Positions 6,598 to 13,924 of a stretch of 13,924 nucleotides of DNA are shown in pieces. This DNA comes from CAJXTB01 sp047626195 (GTDB lineage Bacteria; Myxococcota_A; UBA796; GCA-2862545), in contig JBLHSN010000143.1 of assembly GCA_047626195.1 (NCBI GenBank), forward strand, positions 1 through 13,924. Direction: 5' to 3'. The first letter of the stretch is position 1, and every line of letters starts with the position of its first letter. Position numbers and translations under genes: made by a program. Under the pieces are notes generated by a model that searched no databases, was not told where the DNA came from, and was given only the letters and a program-made list of their open reading frames with translations.

Positions 6598-7545
6598 CTA
6601 CGCGAGCCCGCGCTGGCGCAGGTCGAACACCGTATCGGACAGTGTCGTCAGGGGGTCGCGCGGAGACCAATCCAGGCTGTGTGTGGCTTTGTGGTCATCG
6701 AGCCACCACCAGTATCGGGTGAGCTCCACGTCCATGCGTGTCAGCGGGAGGCGGGGCGTAAAGCCACCTTTTCCGAGGTTGGGTAGCCAGGACAAGATGC
6801 GATTCGCCACGGCGGGAGTCGGGAGTGGGGCGCGCTTACCGGTGAGTCGTGCCAGTCGGCCATAAAAGTCTGTGAAGGACCAGTTTGCAGCACCGAGCAG
6901 ATACCGCTCGCCAGGCTCACCTTCGGTCAACAGACGCGCGGTGGTCTTTGCCACATCGCGCACGTCGGCGAAGGACAGGCCTCCGGTCGGTGAAAATGGA
7001 ACTTGGCCACGCAGAAAGCGGCGAACCGTATCCGTTGCTCCGCCGTCTGGGTCGCCCGGACCGAGCAACAAGGAGGGGTTCACCGACACCACGGCGAGCT
7101 GGTCATCATTCGCTGCGAGGGCCAGTTGTTCGGCATGCAGCTTGGAGCGGTAGTACGGCCAGCCAGAGATGATGTGGGTTGGCGCTGACGAATCCTCACT
7201 CACCGACTTGGGTGTGGCGGTGACCGCGACCGTTCCGCTGCTGCTGACGTGGACCAGTCTAGGCACACCCGCTCGCCGGCACTCGGCAATCACGTTTTGG
7301 GTACCATCGACGTGAACGGCCCAGGTCAATGCTGCGCCCTCTTCGCTGTGATCGACGCGACCCGCCGCGTGAATGACGGCATCGCAGCCGTCAAAGACTC
7401 CGCGTAGGGCATCAGCATCGGTGACGTCCGCCGAGACACCCGCCGCGTTTGGGCGTCTGCTCAACGGCACGACCTCGTGGTCTGCCAAGACGGTCAGCAG
7501 ATGGGTGCCGAGAAAGCCTGTGGCCCCGGTGACCGCAACGCGCAT
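6598..7545 (-). CDS. NAD(P)-dependent extended SDR epimerase/dehydratase/reductase
   Basis: The 315-residue protein has the extended SDR layout: dinucleotide-binding TGATGFLG at 6-13, HAAG at 59-62, VHVSSSG at 98-104 (catalytic Ser) and PYYRSK at 130-135 with the YxxxK pair (Tyr131, Lys135). The C-terminal substrate-binding part contains WSFTDFYGRL and an aromatic run, RYWWWLDD. It resembles the dihydroflavonol-reductase/HpnA/OleD-like branch, which acts on keto or hydroxy groups of lipid and sugar substrates. The exact substrate cannot be read from sequence. The ATG follows directly on the stop of the giant lipid enzyme (TAG|ATG, no spacer), so it is translated from the same message. A role in reducing or dehydrating an intermediate made by that enzyme is a reasonable inference. 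Confidence 0.87.
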   Translation of the reverse strand: MRVAVTGATGFLGTHLLTVLADHEVVPLSRRPNAAGVSADVTDADALRGVFDGCDAVIHAAGRVDHSEEGAALTWAVHVDGTQNVIAECRRAGVPRLVHVSSSGTVAVTATPKSVSEDSSAPTHIISGWPYYRSKLHAEQLALAANDDQLAVVSVNPSLLLGPGDPDGGATDTVRRFLRGQVPFSPTGGLSFADVRDVAKTTARLLTEGEPGERYLLGAANWSFTDFYGRLARLTGKRAPLPTPAVANRILSWLPNLGKGGFTPRLPLTRMDVELTRYWWWLDDHKATHSLDWSPRDPLTTLSDTVFDLRQRGLA

Positions 7546-10500
7546 CTAGTTGGCCAGCTCGGGAGAGAGGTCGAAGACCCGCGCAAACTCAATGACCAAT
7601 GGAATCTCGTTGGTCTTGATGGCGCCGGAGATAAATTCGGGAGGACCGGGAAGCCAGGCATCGTCAATGATTCGTCGCATGACTTCGGCGGACGTCTTGA
7701 CCACGCAGTCCGCACTGCCGCCTGTCGGGCGTCCGGAGCGAACATCACAGCCATCGGCGTCTACGGTGACGGTAAACCGTGGCCCGGTGGCGTCACCCAA
7801 GCTGAAATACCACGACATCGGCCGCTGAACGCGGTCGGACGCGAGCCGCTCGCGAAGACTGTCGAACGCCGCTTGGATGTCGCGTGGGCCTTCGACCTTC
7901 GGTGGAGCGAGCAGGTCGTTGGTCTCGGGGTCGAAGACCCGTCCGTCGCGGAGTGCGCTGACCGCCCGTTGAGCAAGACTAGTGACGGTGCGAGCGGCGT
8001 CTGCCGGACGTTGGTCTGCCAGAGCCTTTTTCAGCCGTCTGATCGGAATCGGCGGGCCAATGCGAACCTCAACGTTGCGCCCACGCGGAAAGAAGGAGCC
8101 CTTGGGCAGTACGTTGTGGGTGCCTTCGAGCCAGATTGGCAGGATGTCGACTTCGGCTTCGAGAGCGAGCTTTCCGACGAGCGGCTTGAAGTCGCCGAGA
8201 GTGCCGTCTGTGCGACGGGTGCCTTCGGGGAAGAGCAGTACGATGTGCCCGTCGTCTACAATGGCTCGGGCTTGGTCCAAGCTGGCGCGGAATCCGCTCT
8301 CGCGGTCGAGTGGCGCGAGGTTGGTCAGCTGCTCAAAGTAGGCGACCCACCACTTATTGCCTTGAAAGAAATAGTCCTGTGCGGCTAGGCCGACAATGCG
8401 TTCACCATAGGGCCCAAGTGCGTATTTGACGAGGCCCATGTCCAAGTGGGAGGTGTGGTTACTCACCACAATGACGTTGCGGTTCTGCGGGATGAAGGCG
8501 CGGCCGGTGACCCGTGTGGTCAGGGCTTGCGAGTACAGTCGACGTTGGGCCGAGGCCAAAGCGTTCTTGATGGGCTCGCGCAGTGGGGCCGGGATGTTGA
8601 CGGGCTCGTCGGGCTCCTGTTCAACCACATCGATGAAGGCGATGGGGGCTTCGACGAGTCGGACGATATCGCCCAGTGTCTCGCACGCCATGAGGTCAGA
8701 GGTGTCTGGCTTTTGGTCGGTCGCGGCGTCTAGCGCGGCGGCCAACTCAACCCACATGAGTGAGTCAAAGCCGAGGTCAGCAGACAGCGAGGTCGAGCTG
8801 TTGAGCGTGGACTCGCTGACCCCAGCAATCGCTGCAACGGCGCGGGGAACGACGCCGTCGGCAACGCGCTCGGTGTTCTCGCCAGTAGCGGCTACAAGCG
8901 TCTCTAAGACTTCGCGTACCTTGGCCCGTTGGACCTTGCGGGTGGAGGTGCGCGGAAGGGGGGCGTCTACCAAGTGGACGACGGTTGGACGCTGGACAAC
9001 AGCTAAACTGCTGATGCGGTCCGCAAGAGCAGCGCGTGCGGCGCGATGCCCGGCGTGGTCTGAGTCCTTTGGAACAGCCAGCAGTCCAAGGCGTTCGCCA
9101 CCTCGTGGGTCGTTCAGGCCAACAAGGGCTAGCTCTTCGATGGCGTGCGGCAGACCCATTCGCTCTTCGACATCGTCTAAGTAGATGTTTTCACCGCTGG
9201 CGCTGACGACGACGTCTTTGGCCCGGCCCACCAAGGTGAGGCGCCCCTTGTGGTCGAGCCGTCCGAGGTCTCCGGTACGTAGCCAATCACCATCGAGGGC
9301 AGCTTCGGTCGCAGCCTCATTTTCAAAGTAGCCAGCCATGACGTTTTTGCCACGGGCCTGGACCTCGCCAATCCCGTGTTCATCAGGGTTTGCGATGCGT
9401 AAGGTGACGCCTGGAATGGATTTGCCAACGCTTCCGGGACGTGAGCCTGGCCCCCCCTTGGCCACTGCGAGTACCGGCGCCGCTTCGGTGAGACCGTAGC
9501 CTTCGGCGAGGGAGAAGCCGAGCCCTTGGAACAATGCGTGGGTGTCCTTCGGGAGCGCAGCTCCACCGCTGATCAACAGGCGAATATGGCCACCGAGACG
9601 GCGATGCACAGACCCGAATGCGAGCTGACCAAAGTCGAGACCAACGGACTTGCCAACGGCACGGTTTACGCCAAGCAAGGCGTCGAATCCCAGTTCAACC
9701 AGACGACCACGGTCACGAACTTGTCCGCGAATGCGGCGTTCGAGGAGCTGCCACAGGGCTGGAACGCCAACCATTGCGGTGATTCGGCCAGCTTCGAGGC
9801 CGTAGGCCAGACGGTCGGCGTCGAGGGTGTCCAAGTACAGGATGCGTGAGCCACGAGACAGCGGAAGCAGCAGACCGCACGAGAACTCGAAGGTGTGATG
9901 TAGCGGCAGGACCGACAGGACTCGGTCTGTGGGCCGTAGGGGGAAGAGCGCGCCGATGGAGCCCAGAATGGCAGTGAAGTTGCCGTGGGTGAGCATGACA
10001 CCCTTGGGATCGCCAGTCGTGCCGCTGGTGAACAGCACGGCGGCAAGGTCGGTCGCAGTGGCACGGTGTGCGGTGGCCTGTGGTCCCACAGCACCGGTGT
10101 GGATGAGGTCGTGTACGCGCACATCCGTCTTGGCATAGCTGGGGCTAGCGACGTCATCGACGATGGCGTGACGTGCTCCCGATTTATCGGCGATACGAGC
10201 GATATCAGCGGCTGGCATGTCGGGGTCGACTGGCACGACTACGGCACCGGCACAGATGACTCCGAACCAAGCGATAGGCCACTCGGGCCGATTGCGACCG
10301 CTCAAGATGACCCGGTCTCCCGGTGTCACACCAGCATTGGCGAGGCGCTTCGCAACCGCGAGCGCCCGTGCGCGCAGATCGGCAAAGGACACCCGCGACA
10401 GGCCATCTTCTTCGGTGCGCATCAAGGCAGGCATCCGATCGAAGCGCTCGGCAATTTCGTCGAGCAAGTCGGTCAGCGTGTCGTACGATGCGAGGGGTTG

Positions 10501-12147
10501 CTTTTCACGCTTCATCTTGGCTTCGATCAGCGGGAAGCAATTCTCTTCGAGACCTGGAACATGGACCTGCTGCAGGTAGTGACGCCAATCGATGTCTTGT
10601 GGGCGGTAGGCCAGTAGCTCCTGTTCATGGTCGCTAAAGCGGGCCAGAGCAGACTGGACATTTGCCGTAGAGAATCGGTAGGTGTGCGTGGCCATGAACG
10701 GCAAGAACTGGTCGAGGATAAACGCCTTGAGTGACAGCGCCTTGGACGCGGTGTCGAGGCCCTTGATGGCCGGACGGATGATGGGAGCCAGTGGAGTCTT
10801 GCGGAGCTTCGACAGCCATCCGCTGGCCTGTGAGGCAAGCTCGCTGACGCGCTTGGGACCGCGGTGGATGTAGGTATCCGCTGTCATTTGCGTAGGTTCC
10901 ATCCGGGCCATGACCCGGTCGAACGGGCTCGCACCTTGTTTGCGCAGCTGCTTGCGCTTGTACATCGCCACAATCTCGATGAAGCGGGTCACCAGGAGCG
11001 GGTTGATGTCACTACTGCCGAGCTGGTAGACGACTTTGTGCGACCCATCGAGAAGCTCGGCGAGAGCCGCAATCATGCCGGCGGCAACGTGGTCCACGGG
11101 GATGATGTCTAGGGTCGAGGTTTCACTGGTAGGGAAGCGACCGGGCGTGTTGAGGCCCAAATAGATGACCGGACCTGTGGTGTTGATGCCCTCGTTCCAG
11201 CCTGCACGCGGGAATGCCACCGCGGACTCGATGACCGCTGGGCGAACCAGAGTAAACGGCAGTCCACTGCCAGCCAACACCTGTTCACCGATGGACTTGG
11301 TGTAGGTGTAGGTGTTGTGCCAACCCCAGAAAACCGCCCGTTCCATGCCGACTTCCGACAGGCGGTTCTTCTCGTACTTGCCGCGGACACGCTTGACCTC
11401 GGCGTCTAGAGCGGACCCACGAGTGGGCTCGCCGCGCTTGGTGAGGTTGGCTTTTGCGGCGTCTAAGAAGTCGGCTTGGCGGAAGGCGTCGTTGGTGCGG
11501 TGACGAACGTGTTCGACCAGGTCCACGCACTCAGCAATCTCACGCTCGGCCGACCACAGCGAGCGGTCGAGCTCATCGGCACGTGGAAAGGGAAACTCGC
11601 GCGGGTCCACTTCTGCAACTTCGCCCGTTCGTCCACCGGCTACGTAGCAGGTAGACGTGTGCAGGAACGCAATGTGCCCGAGGTCTTCGGCGAGTGCGAC
11701 CAGATTCTGCATACCGAACGCGTTGGCACGCAGCGCGTAGTCGAGCGGCGGATTGAAGTCGACGAGCCCAGCCACATTGACCAAGGCGTCTACAGACCCA
11801 CGAATCGCATCGCGAACGGCTGGTGGAACACCTCCGAACTGCTGCTCAACATCCCCGGGAATCGGAGTGACCTTGCTGCGTAGGAATGCGTCAAAGGCAT
11901 CGCCATGTTGTGCCCGCAGTGGGTCGAAACAGGGGCTGGTTGCAATCTGCGACCAGAACCGGGTCTCAGAGTCTAGGATGACGTCACCGCCGGCGTTTGT
12001 ACGCTGACGAACAACCATGTGGACGTGAGCAAGGCCTGGAAAGTGCGTGAGCACCATGGCCAGCCATACCTTTCCGAGAAAACCCGTTCCGCCAAACGCG
12101 ACGAGGCGCTTTCCGGCTAGGGTATCGGTGACCGAGAGTGTGCTCAC
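7546..12147 (-). CDS. ElbD-like fusion: fatty-acyl reductase / AMP-ligase / ACP / PlsC acyltransferase / SCP2
   Basis: The protein has 1533 residues and five domains. (1) Fatty-acyl/thioester reductase, about 10-440, with GGTGFLG (19-25) and Tyr280-x-x-x-Lys284, then a FAR C-terminal-like region to about 535. (2) ANL-type acyl-AMP ligase, about 555-1080: TSGTTGDPKG (707-716), YGLTEA (884-889), RTGDLG (957-962), catalytic Lys1071 in RTSTRKVQR. (3) Acyl carrier protein, about 1100-1168, with LGFDSL and Ser1129 for phosphopantetheine. (4) PlsC acyltransferase, about 1205-1370: NHTSHLD (His1231, Asp1236) and FPEGTRR (1306-1312). (5) SCP2 lipid-binding domain, about 1421-1533. All key residues are present. 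No signal peptide is visible, so it should be cytosolic or at the inner membrane. The architecture resembles myxobacterial ElbD (ether-lipid synthesis). The start is GTG 12147, overlapping the LarA-like stop as GTGA with GGAGG just upstream; the in-frame ATG at 12201 would add 18 low-quality residues. Confidence 0.93.
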   Translation of the reverse strand: MSTLSVTDTLAGKRLVAFGGTGFLGKVWLAMVLTHFPGLAHVHMVVRQRTNAGGDVILDSETRFWSQIATSPCFDPLRAQHGDAFDAFLRSKVTPIPGDVEQQFGGVPPAVRDAIRGSVDALVNVAGLVDFNPPLDYALRANAFGMQNLVALAEDLGHIAFLHTSTCYVAGGRTGEVAEVDPREFPFPRADELDRSLWSAEREIAECVDLVEHVRHRTNDAFRQADFLDAAKANLTKRGEPTRGSALDAEVKRVRGKYEKNRLSEVGMERAVFWGWHNTYTYTKSIGEQVLAGSGLPFTLVRPAVIESAVAFPRAGWNEGINTTGPVIYLGLNTPGRFPTSETSTLDIIPVDHVAAGMIAALAELLDGSHKVVYQLGSSDINPLLVTRFIEIVAMYKRKQLRKQGASPFDRVMARMEPTQMTADTYIHRGPKRVSELASQASGWLSKLRKTPLAPIIRPAIKGLDTASKALSLKAFILDQFLPFMATHTYRFSTANVQSALARFSDHEQELLAYRPQDIDWRHYLQQVHVPGLEENCFPLIEAKMKREKQPLASYDTLTDLLDEIAERFDRMPALMRTEEDGLSRVSFADLRARALAVAKRLANAGVTPGDRVILSGRNRPEWPIAWFGVICAGAVVVPVDPDMPAADIARIADKSGARHAIVDDVASPSYAKTDVRVHDLIHTGAVGPQATAHRATATDLAAVLFTSGTTGDPKGVMLTHGNFTAILGSIGALFPLRPTDRVLSVLPLHHTFEFSCGLLLPLSRGSRILYLDTLDADRLAYGLEAGRITAMVGVPALWQLLERRIRGQVRDRGRLVELGFDALLGVNRAVGKSVGLDFGQLAFGSVHRRLGGHIRLLISGGAALPKDTHALFQGLGFSLAEGYGLTEAAPVLAVAKGGPGSRPGSVGKSIPGVTLRIANPDEHGIGEVQARGKNVMAGYFENEAATEAALDGDWLRTGDLGRLDHKGRLTLVGRAKDVVVSASGENIYLDDVEERMGLPHAIEELALVGLNDPRGGERLGLLAVPKDSDHAGHRAARAALADRISSLAVVQRPTVVHLVDAPLPRTSTRKVQRAKVREVLETLVAATGENTERVADGVVPRAVAAIAGVSESTLNSSTSLSADLGFDSLMWVELAAALDAATDQKPDTSDLMACETLGDIVRLVEAPIAFIDVVEQEPDEPVNIPAPLREPIKNALASAQRRLYSQALTTRVTGRAFIPQNRNVIVVSNHTSHLDMGLVKYALGPYGERIVGLAAQDYFFQGNKWWVAYFEQLTNLAPLDRESGFRASLDQARAIVDDGHIVLLFPEGTRRTDGTLGDFKPLVGKLALEAEVDILPIWLEGTHNVLPKGSFFPRGRNVEVRIGPPIPIRRLKKALADQRPADAARTVTSLAQRAVSALRDGRVFDPETNDLLAPPKVEGPRDIQAAFDSLRERLASDRVQRPMSWYFSLGDATGPRFTVTVDADGCDVRSGRPTGGSADCVVKTSAEVMRRIIDDAWLPGPPEFISGAIKTNEIPLVIEFARVFDLSPELAN

Positions 12148-13748
12148 TTGGCCTCCGCAGAGACAGGCTCCGGCGTGACCTCTGCCATCACCAATGGACA
12201 CATGTGCATGCAGGTAATGGACGGGTCTTCGGGTGCGGTTTCACGGGCCATACGAAGGGCCTCATCCATGGTCTTGGCGGTTTCATAGCCAAGGACCTTG
12301 GGAACGTACTCGTTGTCGGCGCCGACAATGATGACGCGGCCAATGTGCTGCCGCCCGTTCTCGCCCCAGTACCACATATAGAAGGGGTGAACGGGGTGGT
12401 AGCCCTTTCCGGTGCGGTACATTTGGATGTAGCCAGCGTTCTGCGAGAAGCGTTTTTCGTGCTTCTTGTGAAGCTCCATGGCGTCGCGCGTCTGCGGCAA
12501 TAGTTCGTGGAAGAACTCGACATAGGGCGCGTGTTGGTCTCGATCGAACTTGTCCGAGGCCGGGTGTAGAGCGATGACCGTGCCGCCCTTCTTCACCACC
12601 GGTGCCCCGCGAGACAGGTTGAAGAGGTAGCCCTCAATCTGCACAGAGAGGAGAAGCGGGTTGAGGTAGGCCCCAACATTGTACGGGCTGATGTACGGCA
12701 CTGGGAACACCGCGATGTCCGCTTGGCCTTCGATAGGGACCACGAGCTGCTGGTGGACCTTTTTTAGGGCTTGCTCGTGCACTTCTTCGCACTCGCCGGC
12801 CCACACACCGGTCACTTCGTACGGTGCTGGAACCTTCTCGAAGATGGCCTGGCGAAGGGGCTGTGGCGTCCATTCTAGCGTCTTGACCAGGGCCTTCATT
12901 GCTGCGCGTTCGGTCCCTGTCAGGTCGTCTTCGTTCTTGCCGAGGAACTCGAGAGCACTGTCGAACATGCGGTTGTTCAGCGTCGATTCAATGTGGAAGA
13001 CGTCGAGCTTGTCATCGATGAACTTGCCGATCTCCTCCATCTTTTTCGACAGAGTGCTGGTCTCCGGCTGCATGTACGACTTGGTAGCCCGGATAGTGCT
13101 CGGGTTGTGGTGCGCCTTGAGGGTCCGGTAGCCTGCCAGACCGGTGCCGACCGACTTGTGGCCGCCATTCATCGGCACAAAGGTCAGGTTGACGTAGACC
13201 AGCAGGTCGCTCTCGGCTGCACGGCGGTTCAGCTCGACGGGCATGCCAGACGCCGTCTCTCCGAGGAGGACCAGACCATCCGGCTTTTCAGCGTCGTGGT
13301 TGTAGAGTTGGTTCGGCCAGAACCGGCCGTGGACGCGGTCGCCGACCATGCGCTTGACTTCCGCCTCGGTCATGGGACGGTGGAAGGCGGTAGCAATAAT
13401 CCAGTGGACGTCGGTGACGCCATAGTCGTCAAACAGGTCGAGGAGGACCTCGCACATGCGCTGACGGACGTCTGGTTTGCGCATCTGCGGCAGAGGCATC
13501 GACAGGTCGTCGATGGCTACTGTCACTGACATTCCTGGGCGAAGCTTTGCGTACAGCGGCTTACTGCCGAGCGGGTGGTTGACCGCGTAGCGAATGGCGG
13601 CGTCCGGGTCGCGCAGACCGGCCATTGGGGGCTTCGGGTACACCACTCGGGTGCCTGCGGGCAGGTCCACTTCGACGAGCTGGTCGCCGCTAAACAGCAC
13701 ACGGGGACGGCTGGTGTGGTCGAGAGTAACAACGCAGGGATGGGCCAT
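12144..13748 (-). CDS. LarA/DUF2088-like (nickel-pincer lactate-racemase family) protein, atypical active site
   Basis: At 534 residues it is longer than LarA (about 425). Family features are visible: AIDDLSMPLP (78-87, matching the D-x-x-R-P region), ATAFHRPMTEAE (119-130, His123 in the position of LarA His108), YNHDAEKPDGLVLLG (149-163), and GGHKSVGTGLAGYRTLKAHH (195-214). In the last segment Lys198 matches the lysine that anchors the pyridinium-dithio nickel cofactor, and His214 the nickel-ligand His200. By motif spacing the second catalytic His (LarA His174) is missing (Leu188), and the Arg of D-x-x-R is Met84. The substrate is therefore probably not lactate and the protein may not be a racemase. 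The C-terminus has ITCMHMCP (511-518). It starts 3 bp after the HAD gene and overlaps the fusion enzyme by 4 bp, tying it to lipid synthesis. LarB/C/E cofactor genes are not in the window. Confidence 0.82.
   Translation of the reverse strand: MAHPCVVTLDHTSRPRVLFSGDQLVEVDLPAGTRVVYPKPPMAGLRDPDAAIRYAVNHPLGSKPLYAKLRPGMSVTVAIDDLSMPLPQMRKPDVRQRMCEVLLDLFDDYGVTDVHWIIATAFHRPMTEAEVKRMVGDRVHGRFWPNQLYNHDAEKPDGLVLLGETASGMPVELNRRAAESDLLVYVNLTFVPMNGGHKSVGTGLAGYRTLKAHHNPSTIRATKSYMQPETSTLSKKMEEIGKFIDDKLDVFHIESTLNNRMFDSALEFLGKNEDDLTGTERAAMKALVKTLEWTPQPLRQAIFEKVPAPYEVTGVWAGECEEVHEQALKKVHQQLVVPIEGQADIAVFPVPYISPYNVGAYLNPLLLSVQIEGYLFNLSRGAPVVKKGGTVIALHPASDKFDRDQHAPYVEFFHELLPQTRDAMELHKKHEKRFSQNAGYIQMYRTGKGYHPVHPFYMWYWGENGRQHIGRVIIVGADNEYVPKVLGYETAKTMDEALRMARETAPEDPSITCMHMCPLVMAEVTPEPVSAEAK
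12148..12156 (-). promoter_or_regulatory. ribosome binding site fixing the GTG start of the fusion enzyme
   Basis: GGAGG (reverse of 12152-12156) stands 4 nt before the GTG at 12147-12145, which shares GTGA with the preceding gene's stop. This combination decides the start in favour of GTG 12147 over ATG 12201 and indicates termination-reinitiation coupling. Confidence 0.7.
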
Positions 13749-13751
13749 GGT

Positions 13752-13924
13752 CTAGGCTCGCAGGTCGAGAATGGGCCACGAGTAGGCGCGCGCGAGGCGG
13801 GCCAGCTTGCGGTCGGGATGTACGCAGTAAGGGTGTCCGACGATGGAGAGCATCGGGACGTCCGAGTAGCTGTCTGAGTAAGCGAAGGCTTCGGCGAGGT
13901 CATGCCCGTGTTTGCGGGCGTCGT
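13752..13924 (-). CDS. HAD-IB family phosphatase, C-terminal end only
   Basis: The last 56 residues of a gene that enters from the right edge. AYSDSYSDVPML carries the acidic D-x-x-x-D magnesium motif of HAD hydrolases. VGHPYCVHPDRKLARLARAYSWPIL is split over two recognisable pieces (VGHP...VHPDRKL and ARAYSWPIL) typical of the HAD-IB/SerB-like group, whose members hydrolyse small phosphomonoesters and are often fused to, or next to, PlsC acyltransferases (established). The nucleophile Asp and the cap domain lie outside the window. It is followed 3 bp later by the LarA-like gene, so it is in the lipid operon. A role in removing phosphate from a glycerol-phosphate-type lipid or precursor is inferred from context. 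Confidence 0.8.
   Translation of the reverse strand, partial: DARKHGHDLAEAFAYSDSYSDVPMLSIVGHPYCVHPDRKLARLARAYSWPILDLRA

Noticed and set aside
7477..8388. 303-codon open frame on the plus strand
   Set aside because: It lies antisense over the start of the SDR and the PlsC/SCP2 end of the fusion gene, has no family character, and is a by-product of high GC codon bias.
8426..9184. 252-codon open frame on the plus strand, Ser/Arg/Thr-rich
   Set aside because: Antisense to the ACP and ligase part of the fusion gene; low-complexity composition with no motif.
9985..10617. 210-codon open frame on the plus strand
   Set aside because: Antisense to the ligase domain, whose motifs are intact on the minus strand.
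7546..12147. Classical non-ribosomal peptide synthetase or carboxylic acid reductase
   Set aside because: There is no condensation domain, the reductase is N-terminal rather than after the carrier, and PlsC plus SCP2 domains follow the ACP; a lipid enzyme fits better.

Overview
The window is high-GC and densely coded. It looks like part of a chromosome from a Myxococcota / former Deltaproteobacteria-type organism. That is an inference from content: several Sec lipoproteins, a MopE-type metal-binding repeat protein with an FG-GAP propeller, thrombospondin-3-like Asp-rich linkers, an outer-membrane barrel, and a giant lipid-synthesis fusion enzyme resembling ElbD, known from ether-lipid formation in myxobacteria. 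I saw no rRNA, tRNA, CRISPR array, transposase or phage gene, and no gene-free stretch longer than about 105 bases.

Left part (1-3531). A glutathionyl-hydroquinone reductase gene (minus, running off the left edge) and a small Cys-rich lipoprotein gene (535-969, minus) lie back to back. A 102-bp divergent spacer separates them from a plus-strand lipoprotein gene of the MopE/FG-GAP type. That gene is interrupted: an intact lipoprotein start with metal-binding repeats ends at three consecutive in-frame stops (1552-1560). Reading resumes in the same frame at 1645 with more repeats and a seven-blade FG-GAP propeller, ending at 3531.

Right part (3538-13924) is all minus strand. Read in the direction of transcription from the right edge it holds: the C-terminus of an HAD-IB phosphatase; a LarA/DUF2088-like protein; a 1533-residue fusion of fatty-acyl reductase, AMP-dependent ligase, acyl carrier protein, PlsC acyltransferase and SCP2 domains; and an extended SDR reductase/epimerase. 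These four genes are separated by 3 bp, a 4-bp GTGA overlap and 0 bp, so they almost certainly form one translationally coupled operon. After a 60-bp AT-richer gap come an outer-membrane beta-barrel protein, MsrP (periplasmic methionine-sulfoxide reductase, apparently a Tat lipoprotein) 4 bp later, and a lipoprotein with an M15/extensin-type zinc peptidase domain.

The most interesting system is the four-gene lipid operon. The fusion enzyme carries every activity needed to activate a fatty acid, hold it on a carrier, reduce it, and acylate a glycerol-phosphate-type acceptor, plus a lipid-binding tail. The SDR, the HAD phosphatase and an atypical LarA-like protein lacking two expected active-site residues are its likely partners. 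A role in ether-lipid or fatty-alcohol-derived membrane-lipid synthesis is the best hypothesis, and the LarA-like member is the least explained part. The second cluster (barrel, MsrP, peptidase lipoprotein) suggests an envelope maintenance or repair unit.
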